Origin: an uncultured Schlesneria sp.
GTDB lineage: Bacteria; Planctomycetota; Planctomycetia; Planctomycetales; Planctomycetaceae
Length of the DNA: 64,000 nucleotides
Assembly: GCA_903840265.1 (NCBI GenBank)
Contig: CAIMFH010000085.1
Location: 1-64,000, forward strand
Direction of reading: 5' to 3'
The notes under the pieces are model-generated. The model saw nothing but the letters and a program-made list of their open reading frames with translations. It was not told where the DNA came from and ran no database searches. Position numbers and translations under genes: made by a program. Positions 33,261 through 43,800 of the stretch are shown piece by piece. The stretch's first letter is position 1. Every line of letters begins with the position of its first letter.

Positions 33261-34430
33261 TTACTGCGGCCGAATCCCGTTATTGCCGCGGGCCACTGGC
33301 TTCTGCGGATTCAAGACTTCGGAATCCTTCAGCCCGGCACTGGGACGTACGGCTCCGCCGACACCCAGCAGTTCGGGATTGCGGGCCACTTTGTCGCTGA
33401 ACTCACGCAGGTCGCGCAGGACCGGCTCCACATTTCGCAACAGCACCGACAACGATTGCGACGAGCGATCGAGGTTGTCGTACAGCGAAGGGTCGCTGGC
33501 AAACTTTTGCAGCGAGCCTTCCTTGGTGTTCACGAGCTTGGCGAATCGATTCAGTTCGCTCATCAATTGATCCAGGTTGGTCAAGCTGCTATCCAGCTTC
33601 GCGACCATCATCTCGCCCCGTTTTCCGACCGGTTCTGTTACCTGAGTCAGGTTGACGAGGTTCTTGTTCACGTTATCAAGGACAAGTCGCGTCGACGCGA
33701 CGGCCCCGCGGGTTTCCGCGATCGTTCGCTGAGTTTCGTTCACCAACTTCGGCATCGCGACCAGGGTGTCATGCAGTGCCTGCTGCGCGTCTGGATCACC
33801 AACGACCTTGTTCGCGGACTTCAATAATTCGTTGACATGGCTCATTGTCATGGTGAACTCATGCAACGATTCCGCCGCCTTTTCGACGACCTGATCGAGG
33901 TTGCCGCGATTCGTTTCCATCAGGCCATTCAAGTTCTTCGCTACTTGCTGCCATTCGCGACTGGTGGCTGTCACCGAGTCCAGCACTTCGATCGCGCGAC
34001 CTTCCATCCGCTGTACCATTTCCAGCGGATCCACGGCCAGAAGCCCTTCCATCCGTGCTCCAGGTTTCAGCGCATCGCGAGCCTGTCCGGCAGTGATATC
34101 GACTGCGGTTTCGCCCAGGATCGAGCGCACGATCACGGCGCGGCTGTCTGACGGGATCACGACTCCTTCGCGAACAGTGATCGCCACCAGCACTCCACCG
34201 CGTTTTTCGTCGAGCTGAATCTTGCCCACCGTTCCCACGGTCAAACCAGCAAATGTCACAGGCGCAGTTTGATACAAGCCCGATGCCGATTCGAAATGAA
34301 TCGCCAGCGCGTAACGTTTCTGAGTGAACTGCCTCAGGTCGCCGAATTCGTAGACCAGCCAGCCGCCGATCGCCAGCGCGATCATGACCAGCAGGCCAAT
34401 TCGAAATTGAAGCTGCCTTTCCGTCGCCAT
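33261..34430 (-). CDS. mlaD: MCE/MlaD-family lipid-transport substrate-binding protein
   Basis: 389 residues. One N-terminal membrane helix (LLVMIALAIGGWLVYEF), then the MCE beta-barrel (ASGLYQTAPVTFAGLTVG, VVIPSDSRAVIVRSILGETAVDI) and a long coiled-coil C-terminus of about 230 residues. MlaD-type proteins form hexameric rings that pass phospholipids between membranes. It is the last gene of an mlaE-mlaF-mlaD order on the minus strand, so it should work with those two. Longer than E. coli MlaD (183), more like actinobacterial or plant MCE proteins. mlaC and mlaB are absent here. Confidence 0.9.
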   Translation of the reverse strand: MATERQLQFRIGLLVMIALAIGGWLVYEFGDLRQFTQKRYALAIHFESASGLYQTAPVTFAGLTVGTVGKIQLDEKRGGVLVAITVREGVVIPSDSRAVIVRSILGETAVDITAGQARDALKPGARMEGLLAVDPLEMVQRMEGRAIEVLDSVTATSREWQQVAKNLNGLMETNRGNLDQVVEKAAESLHEFTMTMSHVNELLKSANKVVGDPDAQQALHDTLVAMPKLVNETQRTIAETRGAVASTRLVLDNVNKNLVNLTQVTEPVGKRGEMMVAKLDSSLTNLDQLMSELNRFAKLVNTKEGSLQKFASDPSLYDNLDRSSQSLSVLLRNVEPVLRDLREFSDKVARNPELLGVGGAVRPSAGLKDSEVLNPQKPVARGNNGIRPQ

Positions 34431-34520
34431 GTTTCATCATCCTTATGGAACAGGACCGCTGAACCTCAGCCCGTTGACCGAACATCCAGCGTGGCACCCA
34501 TGGCCCTGGGCACTAGTCCT

Positions 34521-35351
34521 TTATGCGGCGTACATCTCTTTCAACCGAGCCCCCGCTTCGCCGCGGACGAAGCTGGAAACTCGCACATCTTCCGATTCAA
34601 ACGCTAGTTCCGCGGTTCCTTCGTAAATCACTTGTGGTTGCCCGGGTGCCACGCGACTGAGCGGGTACAGCATGACGACACGATCTGCGACGCGCCGGAC
34701 CGTGTTCATGTCGTGAGTCACCACGACACTGGTCACTTTGCGGTTCAACTGCGTCTGCAGAATTAATTCGTTGATGACATCGCTCATGACGGGATCGAGT
34801 CCCGTGGTCGGTTCGTCATAGAAGACGACATCGGGTGACATCGCGAGTGCGCGTGCCAGGCCGACTCGTTTCTTCATCCCGCCTGAGAGATCTGAGGGGC
34901 GCTTTTCCGCGACCGCTTCCGCCAGGCCGACTTCGCGCAGGCGTTCCATCACGACATCGCGAATCTGAGAGTCTTTCAGCGTGGTGTTTTCGCGCAGGCC
35001 AAAGGCCACGTTTTCGAAGACATTCATGCTGTCGAACAGGGCCGCTCCCTGGAACAGATAGCCAAATCGCAGCCGATCGCGATGCATTTCTCGGGCAGAC
35101 CGACTTCGAACGGGCCGGCCGTCCCAGCGGACTTCGCCGCGAGTCGGCTCGAGTAATCCCGCCAGCAGTTTGGTCGTCACGCTCTTGCCGCAGCCGCTTT
35201 CGCCGATCAGGACCAGCGTCTCGCCGCGATGGACGTTGACCGAGATGTCCTGCAAGACTTTCTGCGAGCCAAATTCCACGCTGACCCCTCGCAACTCCAG
35301 GACAGGAGCCGCAGTGGCAGGCAGAGTAGGGGACTTCACAGAGGAATTCAC
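34521..35351 (-). CDS. mlaF: ABC transporter ATP-binding protein MlaF
   Basis: 276 residues, slightly longer than E. coli MlaF (269). Walker A GESGCGKS at about residue 53, signature [15 protein letters not shown], Walker [14 protein letters not shown] and the switch histidine in VVVTHDM are present. The LSGGMKKRV form is typical of the Mla/Ttg2A group. It energises the MlaE permease for phospholipid traffic. 52 bases separate it from the permease gene upstream. Confidence 0.92.
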   Translation of the reverse strand: MNSSVKSPTLPATAAPVLELRGVSVEFGSQKVLQDISVNVHRGETLVLIGESGCGKSVTTKLLAGLLEPTRGEVRWDGRPVRSRSAREMHRDRLRFGYLFQGAALFDSMNVFENVAFGLRENTTLKDSQIRDVVMERLREVGLAEAVAEKRPSDLSGGMKKRVGLARALAMSPDVVFYDEPTTGLDPVMSDVINELILQTQLNRKVTSVVVTHDMNTVRRVADRVVMLYPLSRVAPGQPQVIYEGTAELAFESEDVRVSSFVRGEAGARLKEMYAA

Positions 35352-35403
35352 GGGCCGATCATCCGAATCAGGAGTTACGCGGTCGACATCGAACTACGGG
35401 TGA

Positions 35404-36240
35404 CTACAGCACCGTAAATCCCAATGCCCACAACAACCGGTAGACATTGTTCAACAGGATGACCAGAACTAAATCCAGCACCAGGATCGCAATGAACGAA
35501 CAGACGAATGAATCGGTGGCGGCTCGTCCCACTCCTTCCGCCCCGGATCCGCAATGAAATCCGCGGTGACAGGCGATGATGGAAATGGCCGCTCCGAAAA
35601 ACATGCTCTTCATCACACCCGAGACCACATCGAACGCCGTGATGAACTGTTGAGAATAGAGCCAGAAAAAGTGGTCGCTGACACCCAGCATCTGCACGCT
35701 GACGAGCCAGCCGCCGAACATTCCCAAGCCATCGGCGATCAGTGTTAAAGCCGGAATCAGGCAGAAGCAGGCCAGGAAACGCGGGACCACGAGATACGAG
35801 ATCGGGTTCGCTCCGAGCGCTTTGAGCGCGTCAATTTGCTCGGTGACCCGCATGGTCCCGATCTCGGCAGCCATCGCGCAGCCGACTCGACCCGCCAGCA
35901 TCGTCGCGGCCAGCACCGGACCTAACTCTTTTACCAGTGAGACGTTAATCACAGAGCCGATGCGGCTCTCTAACCGGTACATTCGCAGGGTATCGTACGT
36001 TTGGACAGCCAGGACCATGCCGATGAACAGGCCCGTCACCGCGATTACGGGGACACTGCGGACGCCGACTTCGTACATCACCGGCCACAGCACGCGCGAA
36101 CGCGGCAACTGGCCCAGCAAGCCCCCCAGCGTCAGGAACAAAAACCGAGTCAGATCGCCAATCGCAATGATGAAATTGGTCACCAATCGCCCCACCGTGT
36201 GGATTGGCGTTGGATCGGTATCGAGTAAGGACGCGGACAT
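35404..36240 (-). CDS. mlaE: MlaE-family ABC permease
   Basis: 278 residues from the ATG at 36240, with GGAGG seven bases upstream; the frame runs open to 36603, but the extension has no homology I recognise. It contains the family motifs [41 protein letters not shown] and [19 protein letters not shown], then further membrane helices to the C-terminus. It is the permease of the Mla lipid transporter and first in the minus-strand mla order. Confidence 0.92.
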   Translation of the reverse strand: MSASLLDTDPTPIHTVGRLVTNFIIAIGDLTRFLFLTLGGLLGQLPRSRVLWPVMYEVGVRSVPVIAVTGLFIGMVLAVQTYDTLRMYRLESRIGSVINVSLVKELGPVLAATMLAGRVGCAMAAEIGTMRVTEQIDALKALGANPISYLVVPRFLACFCLIPALTLIADGLGMFGGWLVSVQMLGVSDHFFWLYSQQFITAFDVVSGVMKSMFFGAAISIIACHRGFHCGSGAEGVGRAATDSFVCSFIAILVLDLVLVILLNNVYRLLWALGFTVL

Positions 36241-36513
36241 ACAGACCTCCAGACAGTTCCGGACAGGCGATCTGTAGCGAATCTTGCCGATTCCGGCGAG
36301 GCCAATTCGAAGCCAGGCGGCCGAAACGGCCTGGCGTCCGCGCGACTTCGAATCAAGACCTTCATCCGCCGATTTCTTAGACAGACACAGATTGAATGCG
36401 CTGCGATTTTTCCAGGCACGCCGCATCGCACGGGCCGAACATTGATTGTCGCCTGCCCGCCGTTGTGAGACACTCTTGGACCAGTCTCTCAGTCGCTCTT
36501 TTGTGGTCCGCGA

Positions 36514-38844
36514 ATGTACTCGACTTTCCTCAGAATCGGTTTCTTGTGCGTCATCGTCACGCCGACCGCTGTTCGTGCCGCCGAGATTGGTGATTCGACG
36601 CAACTATTCTTCGCCAAGCATTGCCTGGCCTGTCACAGCGATGACACCAAAGAGGGCCGGCTAGACCTCAAGACGCTAACCGGCGATCTGTCGGATCGAG
36701 CACACGTTGAGCGATGGACTCGCATTTACGATCGAGTCGCCAAAAGCGAGATGCCGCCGGAAGGGGAACCTCGGCCGGATGCCACTTTGCAACGTGCGTT
36801 CCTCGCATCGATTGCCACACCGCTCAAGGCTGCCGACAGCCAACTGCGGGAAGTCGTTCAGCGACGACTGAACCGGGAAGAGTATCAATACACCGTGCGC
36901 GATCTGCTCGGCCTCGATATCGAACTGAAACAATTGCTGCCTGAAGATCAGCAGGCGGGTGGCTTTGATAACAACGGCGAAGCACTCGCGATTTCCGCAG
37001 AGTTGATGGGGCAGTATCTGCAGGCTGCCGAAACGGCGATTGATGCGGCGATCGTTCACGGCGATCAACCGAAATCGACCACGTTCGTTGTCGACCCAGG
37101 CAGTGAAGTGAAGTACGATATCCCCAAATACTTCGGCCTCGATAGTGATCGCACAGTCATCTATACGACCGACAACGGCAACTACAGCAAACTGGCCACG
37201 CGAGAAAAGCGGACTCCGACGGCGGGGCGATACCGCTTCAAGTTCGAGGCGGCAACGCATCACAGCGCCGACCCCATCATCTTCAACGCACGCGTCTCCG
37301 ATTTCGATGGACTCGCCGCGACCAACATCAACCTCGGTTACTTCGATGCCACCGCCAAGCCGAAGACGTTTGAACTCGAAGCAAAAGTCGGCGAACGATC
37401 AGCGATCCAGTTCTTTCTGATCGGCTTAACCACCTGGATCAACGATGCCTCGTCGGGTGAATTTGCCGGCGTGGGCTTCGGCCCTGTCGAGATCACTGGC
37501 CCGCTCTTCGATCAGTGGCCTCCTGCGAGTCATCAAAAATTAATCGGCGATGTCGACCTCAAGACGGGAACAATGGCTGATGCTGAACGAATTCTGCGAG
37601 CTTTCATCCCACGAGCATTCCGTCGCCCGGCCACGGAAGGCGAAATCTCGCGTTACGTTGCTTTGGTGAAGCAACGGATGGCCGCTGGTCGGTCATTCGA
37701 AACGAGCTTGAAGGCGGGTTTGGCAGCGGTCCTTTGCTCGCCGAGCTTTTTGTACCTGCGCGAAGACAACAGTGAGGGGAAATCACAGATCTCGGACTAC
37801 GAACTCGCGTCGCGGCTGTCGTATTTCCTGTGGAGTTCCATGCCCGACACCGAGTTGTTGGAGTGTGCTCAGAAACAGACCCTGCGTCAGCCGAAGGTTC
37901 TTCACGCTCAGGTCGAACGACTGTTGAATGATCCACGACGGAATCGATTCATTACCGATTTCACCGGGCAATGGCTGAAACTGCGGCAGATCGATGCCAC
38001 GACGCCTGATGCGCGGGTCTATGCGGAGTTCGATGACTATCTGAAGTTCAGCATGGTCGCCGAGTCTCAAGCCTTCTTCCGGACGTTGCTCGATGAAGAC
38101 CTCAGCATCCGCAATTTCCTTGATTCTGATTTCGTGATGCTCAACGCTCGACTCGCTCGCCACTATGGAATCGAAGGAGTGCAAGGGGTTGAGATCCGCA
38201 AGACTTCGCTTCCCAAAGGGAGTATTCGCGGCGGGGCACTCACTCAGGGAGCGGTCTTGAAGGTTACCGCCAACGGTACCAACACGTCACCTGTCGTTCG
38301 AGGTGTCTGGGTGCTGGAGAATTTCCTCGGCCAGATCACGCCACCACCGCCACCGAATGTTGGCGGGATCGAACCCGACATTCGTGGTGCGACGACGATT
38401 CGCGAACAACTCGACAAACACCGCAGCGTCGAATCGTGCAATGTCTGCCACCGACACATCGATCCGCCCGGCTTCGCTCTGGAGAGTTTCGATCCGGTGG
38501 GCACGTATCGTGACCAGTACCTGCGATTTTATGTCGAGCCGCAGTTTGCGGACAAAGGCTGGGGCAAAGTGATCAAGGCAGGCAACGTCGATCCGAGCGG
38601 CCAGTTGTCGACGGGCGAGAAATTCGCGGACGTGAAAGAGTTCAAAAACTTGCTACTGCAAAACGAAGACCGATTCGCGAAATGCCTAACCGAGAAACTG
38701 ACGACATACGCTTTGGGACGCGAGCTCGGTTTTTCGGACCGAGAAGCGATCGAGGACATTCTGAAACAAATCGTCACCAAAGATCGAGGCCTTCGTTCAC
38801 TGGTCCACGCCATTGTCGAGAGTCCGGTGTTTGTGCGGCCCTAA
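36514..38844 (+). CDS. Planctomycete cytochrome-type DUF1592/DUF1588 protein
   Basis: 776 residues with a signal peptide (about residues 1-22, TAVRAAE). A c-type heme motif CLACH is near residue 35. Domain blocks follow in the usual order: DUF1587 ([19 protein letters not shown]), DUF1595 ([14 protein letters not shown]), DUF1592 ([16 protein letters not shown]), DUF1588 ([18 protein letters not shown], then [19 protein letters not shown]) and DUF1585 ([14 protein letters not shown]). The C-terminal CNVCH could bind a second heme. Such proteins always come with a DUF1552 partner, which follows after 50 bases. Their function is not established. Confidence 0.92.
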   Translation: MYSTFLRIGFLCVIVTPTAVRAAEIGDSTQLFFAKHCLACHSDDTKEGRLDLKTLTGDLSDRAHVERWTRIYDRVAKSEMPPEGEPRPDATLQRAFLASIATPLKAADSQLREVVQRRLNREEYQYTVRDLLGLDIELKQLLPEDQQAGGFDNNGEALAISAELMGQYLQAAETAIDAAIVHGDQPKSTTFVVDPGSEVKYDIPKYFGLDSDRTVIYTTDNGNYSKLATREKRTPTAGRYRFKFEAATHHSADPIIFNARVSDFDGLAATNINLGYFDATAKPKTFELEAKVGERSAIQFFLIGLTTWINDASSGEFAGVGFGPVEITGPLFDQWPPASHQKLIGDVDLKTGTMADAERILRAFIPRAFRRPATEGEISRYVALVKQRMAAGRSFETSLKAGLAAVLCSPSFLYLREDNSEGKSQISDYELASRLSYFLWSSMPDTELLECAQKQTLRQPKVLHAQVERLLNDPRRNRFITDFTGQWLKLRQIDATTPDARVYAEFDDYLKFSMVAESQAFFRTLLDEDLSIRNFLDSDFVMLNARLARHYGIEGVQGVEIRKTSLPKGSIRGGALTQGAVLKVTANGTNTSPVVRGVWVLENFLGQITPPPPPNVGGIEPDIRGATTIREQLDKHRSVESCNVCHRHIDPPGFALESFDPVGTYRDQYLRFYVEPQFADKGWGKVIKAGNVDPSGQLSTGEKFADVKEFKNLLLQNEDRFAKCLTEKLTTYALGRELGFSDREAIEDILKQIVTKDRGLRSLVHAIVESPVFVRP

Positions 38845-38894
38845 AACCAACTCTTCGTCTTCTTGCTAGCACACTTGCGAAATCGGAACGGTAA

Positions 38895-40151
38895 ATGATC
38901 GATCGCCCGCTCACTCGACGAACAATGCTGCGCGGTGCTGGTGTGGCATTGGCCTTGCCGCTACTGGAGTCCATGTTTCCAGCGTTGGCTGCGGAGAAAG
39001 TAACATCACCGCGACGATTTGTCGGGATCAACATTCCGCTAGGCTTTCATAGTGCCGATTTCTTTCCTCAGCAAGCAGGGACGGACTACGAACTCAGCCC
39101 GTATCTACAACTTGCCAAAGATTTGCGCAGCGATTTCACGGTGATCTCAGGAACCAGTCATCCCGATGTCGACGGTGGCCATGCTGCCGAGAAGTCATTC
39201 CTGACTGCGGCCCCTCATCCCGGTGCTCCCAGTTTCACGAACACGATTTCGCTGGATCAGTTCCTGGCGCGACGCATCGGCAACCAGACCCGATTCGCGT
39301 CGCTGACATTGGGCTCACATAGTCTCTCGTGGTCGGCAAATGGTGTTTCGATTCCCGTCGAATCTTCACCAACAGCGACCTTTGCCAGGCTGTTTCTGAA
39401 GGGGAGCGACAAGGAAATCGCCACGCAGGAAGCTCAGCTTCAGGATGGTCAGAGCATCATGGATACTCTGCTGGACGAAGCGAAGTCGATGCAGCCGCGG
39501 GTCAGCACGGCGGATCGAAAGAAGCTTGATCAGTATTTCACCGCCGTCCGCGAAACCGAGCAGCGACTGGTCAAGGCTGAACTCTGGACGAAGACCCCCA
39601 AGCCGACGATTGACGCGAAGCCTCCGGCGAAATTGCCCTGGATGGATTTCACCGGTAATTTCCGTTCGTTCCTGGATGTGGTACGACTCGCATTACAAAC
39701 AGATTCCACACGGGTCGTCGCCTTCGGCGGAGACGCCGGCAGCCCCGTCGCCGCTCTCAAGGGAGTCACTCAGGCTTATCACAGCTTGTCGCATCACGGC
39801 CAGAACGAAACCTTGATTGAAGAACTGCGAATCATCGACCGCGAAACAATCAAGATCTGGGCTGAATTCCTGACGCAGCTTAAGGCTACACCCGACGGTG
39901 ATTCCAATCTGCTGCAGAACACTCAAGTTTTGATGGGCAGCAACCTGGGCAACGCCAACGGCCACGTGACGACCAACCTGCCGATCATTCATGCGGGCGG
40001 CCACTTCCGCCACGGCCAGCACTTGACCTTCGACGCCAGAAACAACGCCCCACTGTGCAATTTGTTCGTTAGCGCCCTGCAAGGCTGCGGTCAGGAAGTC
40101 GATCGATTTGGATCCAGCACTGGGACGATGAAAGGGTTGGAACTGGCGTAG
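38895..40151 (+). CDS. DUF1552 protein
   Basis: 418 residues. The N-terminus RPLTRRTMLRGAGVALALPLLE is a Tat-like signal (twin arginine TRRTM). The body follows the DUF1552 pattern: GINIPLGFHSADFFP, FTVISGTSHPDVDGGH, TAAPHP, VVAFGGDAGSPV, HALSHHG-like YHSLSHHGQNE and MGSNLGNANGHVT. It is the partner of the DUF1592 protein, 50 bases downstream of it, so they form one operon. Function is not known; export through Tat suggests a folded metal or cofactor-bound protein. Confidence 0.9.
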   Translation: MIDRPLTRRTMLRGAGVALALPLLESMFPALAAEKVTSPRRFVGINIPLGFHSADFFPQQAGTDYELSPYLQLAKDLRSDFTVISGTSHPDVDGGHAAEKSFLTAAPHPGAPSFTNTISLDQFLARRIGNQTRFASLTLGSHSLSWSANGVSIPVESSPTATFARLFLKGSDKEIATQEAQLQDGQSIMDTLLDEAKSMQPRVSTADRKKLDQYFTAVRETEQRLVKAELWTKTPKPTIDAKPPAKLPWMDFTGNFRSFLDVVRLALQTDSTRVVAFGGDAGSPVAALKGVTQAYHSLSHHGQNETLIEELRIIDRETIKIWAEFLTQLKATPDGDSNLLQNTQVLMGSNLGNANGHVTTNLPIIHAGGHFRHGQHLTFDARNNAPLCNLFVSALQGCGQEVDRFGSSTGTMKGLELA

Positions 40152-40256
40152 TACTGATTCGACATAGGTCATATCGGTCGTATCAGTCCCATCGTTCTCA
40201 GACCAAATAGGACGTATGCGACGAATGGGACCTATGCTGAGAAAAGTGGCGTGTTC
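40152..40256. terminator. Inverted-repeat region between convergent genes
   Basis: GACATAGGTCATATCGGTCG and GTATCAGTCCCAT on the left face ATAGGACGTATGCGACGAAT, GGGACCTATGC on the right, giving an imperfect stem between the DUF1552 gene and the DUF1330 gene. This type of CATAGGTCC repeat is common in planctomycete gaps. It probably ends transcription from both sides. Confidence 0.55.
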
Positions 40257-40544
40257 TTACACGCCCTCAACAAAAAACGCCCTGTAGGTTGCACCACGAA
40301 AGCGGTACTCTCTGGCTTCCTGATAGGCGGCGCTGTTGTACCAGTCCTTGGCTTCTTCCATCGTCGGAAATTCGATGATGACCGCCCCTTGGATCTCGGG
40401 GCCTTCAAACGTCACATGCGGACCATAGGCCGCGAGGACTTTGACCGAATGCCCCGCCAGTGACGGCCCCGCCTTGGATGTATAGATGTCCAACTGCGAC
40501 TGATCCTGAGTACTCTCTTTGATGAAGACGCCGAATACAGCCAT
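40257..40544 (-). CDS. DUF1330 family protein
   Basis: 95 residues from the second ATG (40544). The pattern of a small ferredoxin-like alpha/beta barrel protein is visible: VLAAYGPHVTFEG, GAVIIEFPTMEEAKDWYNS and REYRFRGATYRAFFVEG. DUF1330 proteins are dimeric and of unknown function. The gene stands alone between larger plus-strand genes. Confidence 0.88.
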   Translation of the reverse strand: MAVFGVFIKESTQDQSQLDIYTSKAGPSLAGHSVKVLAAYGPHVTFEGPEIQGAVIIEFPTMEEAKDWYNSAAYQEAREYRFRGATYRAFFVEGV

Positions 40545-40850
40545 CAATCACTCCTGCGTTGAAAAGAAACTAGTCCTCTCAAGATAGTGTACACAACGAC
40601 AGAAGCCGACGAGAGCAAGGGGACATCAGCGTCGATTCCAGCAAGGCTCCCTTGTAGTCTCCGTGCTCTCTGCACCTCTACGTTTCAAGATCCTATTTCG
40701 CACTTCCATGATCGGCCAATGCAGAGACCATTTCAGGCGCGGGAACCAAAACGTTGGTGAGATGAACTACCCGAGATCGTGTCCGGAATGCATACTACGC
40801 ACCCTACAGCATGGAAAACGACATCACTTGATCACCCGGAGGCTCCTCCT
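40545..40850. other. Gap upstream of the large dehydrogenase gene
   Basis: 306 bases between divergent genes. No gene, hairpin or convincing promoter was found; GGAGG just before 40851 is the ribosome-binding site of the next gene. Confidence 0.4.
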
Positions 40851-43800
40851 ATGTCCGTACGGACAATCACTTCGCGACCAGTTTGCGGCTGGCTCTGTGC
40901 ACTGCTAAGCCTGTTGATGATTGGCCTCAATACGCTCCAGGCGCAGGACAAGAAGGCCGACGCCGATGAGATTACGGCGACCGCAGCGGATGGCCGCGTG
41001 CTTAATTTGGACTTCGAGAAGGGAACCTTGGAGGATTGGAAGGCTGAAGGAGAAGCCTTCGCCGGACAGCCGATCAAAGGGGATACGGTTGCCGCCCGTC
41101 GAGGTGATATGCGCAGCGCCCACAAAGGGGACTTCTGGATCGGGGGCTATGAGAAGGTTTCCGATCCCCCAATCGGCACATTGACCTCGGTTCCGTTTAA
41201 AGTCACGCAGCCGTTTGCCTCATTCCTGGCAAACGGTGGAGACGCGGCGACGACACGAGTGGAACTTGTTCGCAAGGATACTGGGGAAGCGTTCTTTAAG
41301 ACCTCCGGTGAAAACAGCGAAGAGTTGAAGCAGGTCGTGGTTGATCTGAAGGACGTGGCCGGCAAGGAAATTTTGATCCGCCTTGTGGATCAGAACCGAG
41401 GCGGCTGGGGACATCTGAATTTCGATCATTTCCGCTTCCATTCCACCAAGCCTGTCGTGGCAGGCCCGACGCTCTCTCGGATTGTCGCCGATGATTATCC
41501 CCATGCGGGTCTGGCGGCCGAACAGGCTGCCAAAGCCATGAAAGTCCCTGCGGGGTTTCAGGTCACCGTGGGGGCAGCCGAGCCAGAAGTAAAGCAGCCG
41601 ATCGCGATGGCCATTGATGATCGCGGCCGCGTCTGGATCGCCGAGGCGTACGAGTACCCAATCAAGGCCCAAGGGAAAGGCCGCGACCGGATCCTGATTT
41701 TCGAAGACAAAGACGGCAACGGCACGCTGGAGTCCCGCAAGGTCTTTACCGAAGGATTGAACCTGGTCAGCGGCCTGGAAATTGGCTTTGGCGGCGTCTG
41801 GGTCGGGGCCGCTCCGGAACTGCTGTTCATTCCAGACAAGGACGGCGATGACGTTCCTGATGGCGAGCCAATCGTACTACTGGATGGCTGGGGCCTGCAG
41901 GATACGCATGAAATGTTGAATGCATTTATCTGGGGGCCCGATGGATGGCTCTACGGATGTCACGGCGTGTTCACTCACTCGCGCGTCGGCAAGCCGGGCA
42001 CTCCCGATGCTGAGCGCGTTCCGTTGAACGCAGCCATCTGGCGCTATCATCCGACTCGACACACGTTCGATATTTTCGCCCACGGAACCAGCAATCCGTG
42101 GGGCGTCGACTTCAACGATCGAGGCCAGGCGTTCTGCACCGCGTGCGTGATCCCGCATCTATTTCACATCATTCAGGGTGCCCGCTATCAGCGACAGGCG
42201 GGACAACACTTCAACCCATACACCTTTCGCGACATCGTGACGATCGCCGATCACCTGCACTACATCGGTGGCAATCCGCACGGCGGGAACAATCGTTCGG
42301 ACGAAGCCGGGGGCGGCCACGCGCATGCCGGAGCCATGATCTATCTGGGAGGAGCCTGGCCGGAGCAATACCGCGATCAGATCTTCATGAACAATATCCA
42401 TGGGCAACGGCTGAATGTGGACATCCTGAAGCCGCGCGGTTCGGGCTATGTCGGCAGCCACGGCCCCGACTTCTTGCTGACGGGCGACCGGGCCTCGCAG
42501 ATTCTGAATCTTCGCTATGGACCCGATGGTCAGGCGTGGATGATCGACTGGTACGACATGCAGGCCTGTCACACCGGTGACGTGAAAGCCCACGATCGCA
42601 GCAATGGTCGCATCTACAAGATTTCGTCTGGCGAACCGAAGAAAGTCACGGTTGATCTGAAAAAGCTCAGTGATCTGGAGCTTGCTGAACTCACGTTGAA
42701 CACCAACGACTGGTACGTGCGGCACAGCCGTCGCGTGCTGCAGGAACGAGCCGCGACCAAGCCGGTTGATGCGGCGGCCACAACCAAGCTCGTGGAGATC
42801 GCGACACGACACGAAGACGACACTCGTCGTTTGCGAGCCATGTGGGCTCTGCAAGTGACCGGCGGACTCGATACGGCTCTCACTCAAAAGCTGCTGGCCG
42901 ATCCCAGCGAGTACGTTCGCGGTTGGATGGTGCAACTGAGCCTGGATACAGGTGCTCCACTTGCCGACGGAATGCTCAACAAATTCGCCACGATGGCGCG
43001 CGATGACAAGTCGCAAGTCGTGCGACTCTATTTCGCTTCGGCAGTCCAGAAGCTGCCGCTCGATCAGCGGTGGTCAATCCTGTCGTCACTCGCCGCTCAT
43101 GCCGAAGATGCCGGGGACCACAACCTGCCGTTGATGTATTGGTACGCCGCGGAACCGCTGGCCACGGTCGACGCCGAACGAGCGTTAGCGTTCGGGCTTT
43201 CCTCTGGGCCTACGATTCCATTGCTCCGCGAGTTCATGTTGCGCCGGATCGGTAGTTCCGACGGACCGCAAGCACTGACGGCGCTGGTTCGCGGATTGGG
43301 TAAGTCGAAGGAGGCCGAACTACAACTGACATTCCTGCAGGCGATTCGATCGGCACTGCGAGGCCAGCGGCGAGTGAATCCGCCCGCCGACTGGGCCGCG
43401 GTCTCGACGGCGCTGGCATCCAGCGGCAACGAACAAGTCAAACTGCAAGCACGAGCCCTGGGGGTCACGTTCGGTGACCCGGCGGCGATGGCTTCATTCC
43501 GGGAACTGGCGACATCAAAGTCCGCGACCGAGGGGGCTCGAAAGGAAGCGGTCGAAGCGCTGATTGCGGCCAACGACAAGGGTCTGGCTCCGACTTTGTT
43601 GACATTGGTCAATGATCCAGCCTTGCGAACGATTGCGCTGCAGGGACTGGCTCAATACGACGACCCCAAGACCGCCGCGACGCTGCTAGCGGGTTATTCC
43701 AGCTTCACGCCCGATGAGAAACGCGTGGCACTCGGCACGCTTTGTTCTCGGCCGAGCTACGCCCTCGAACTGCTTGGTGCCATCGAGAAGAAGCAATTGC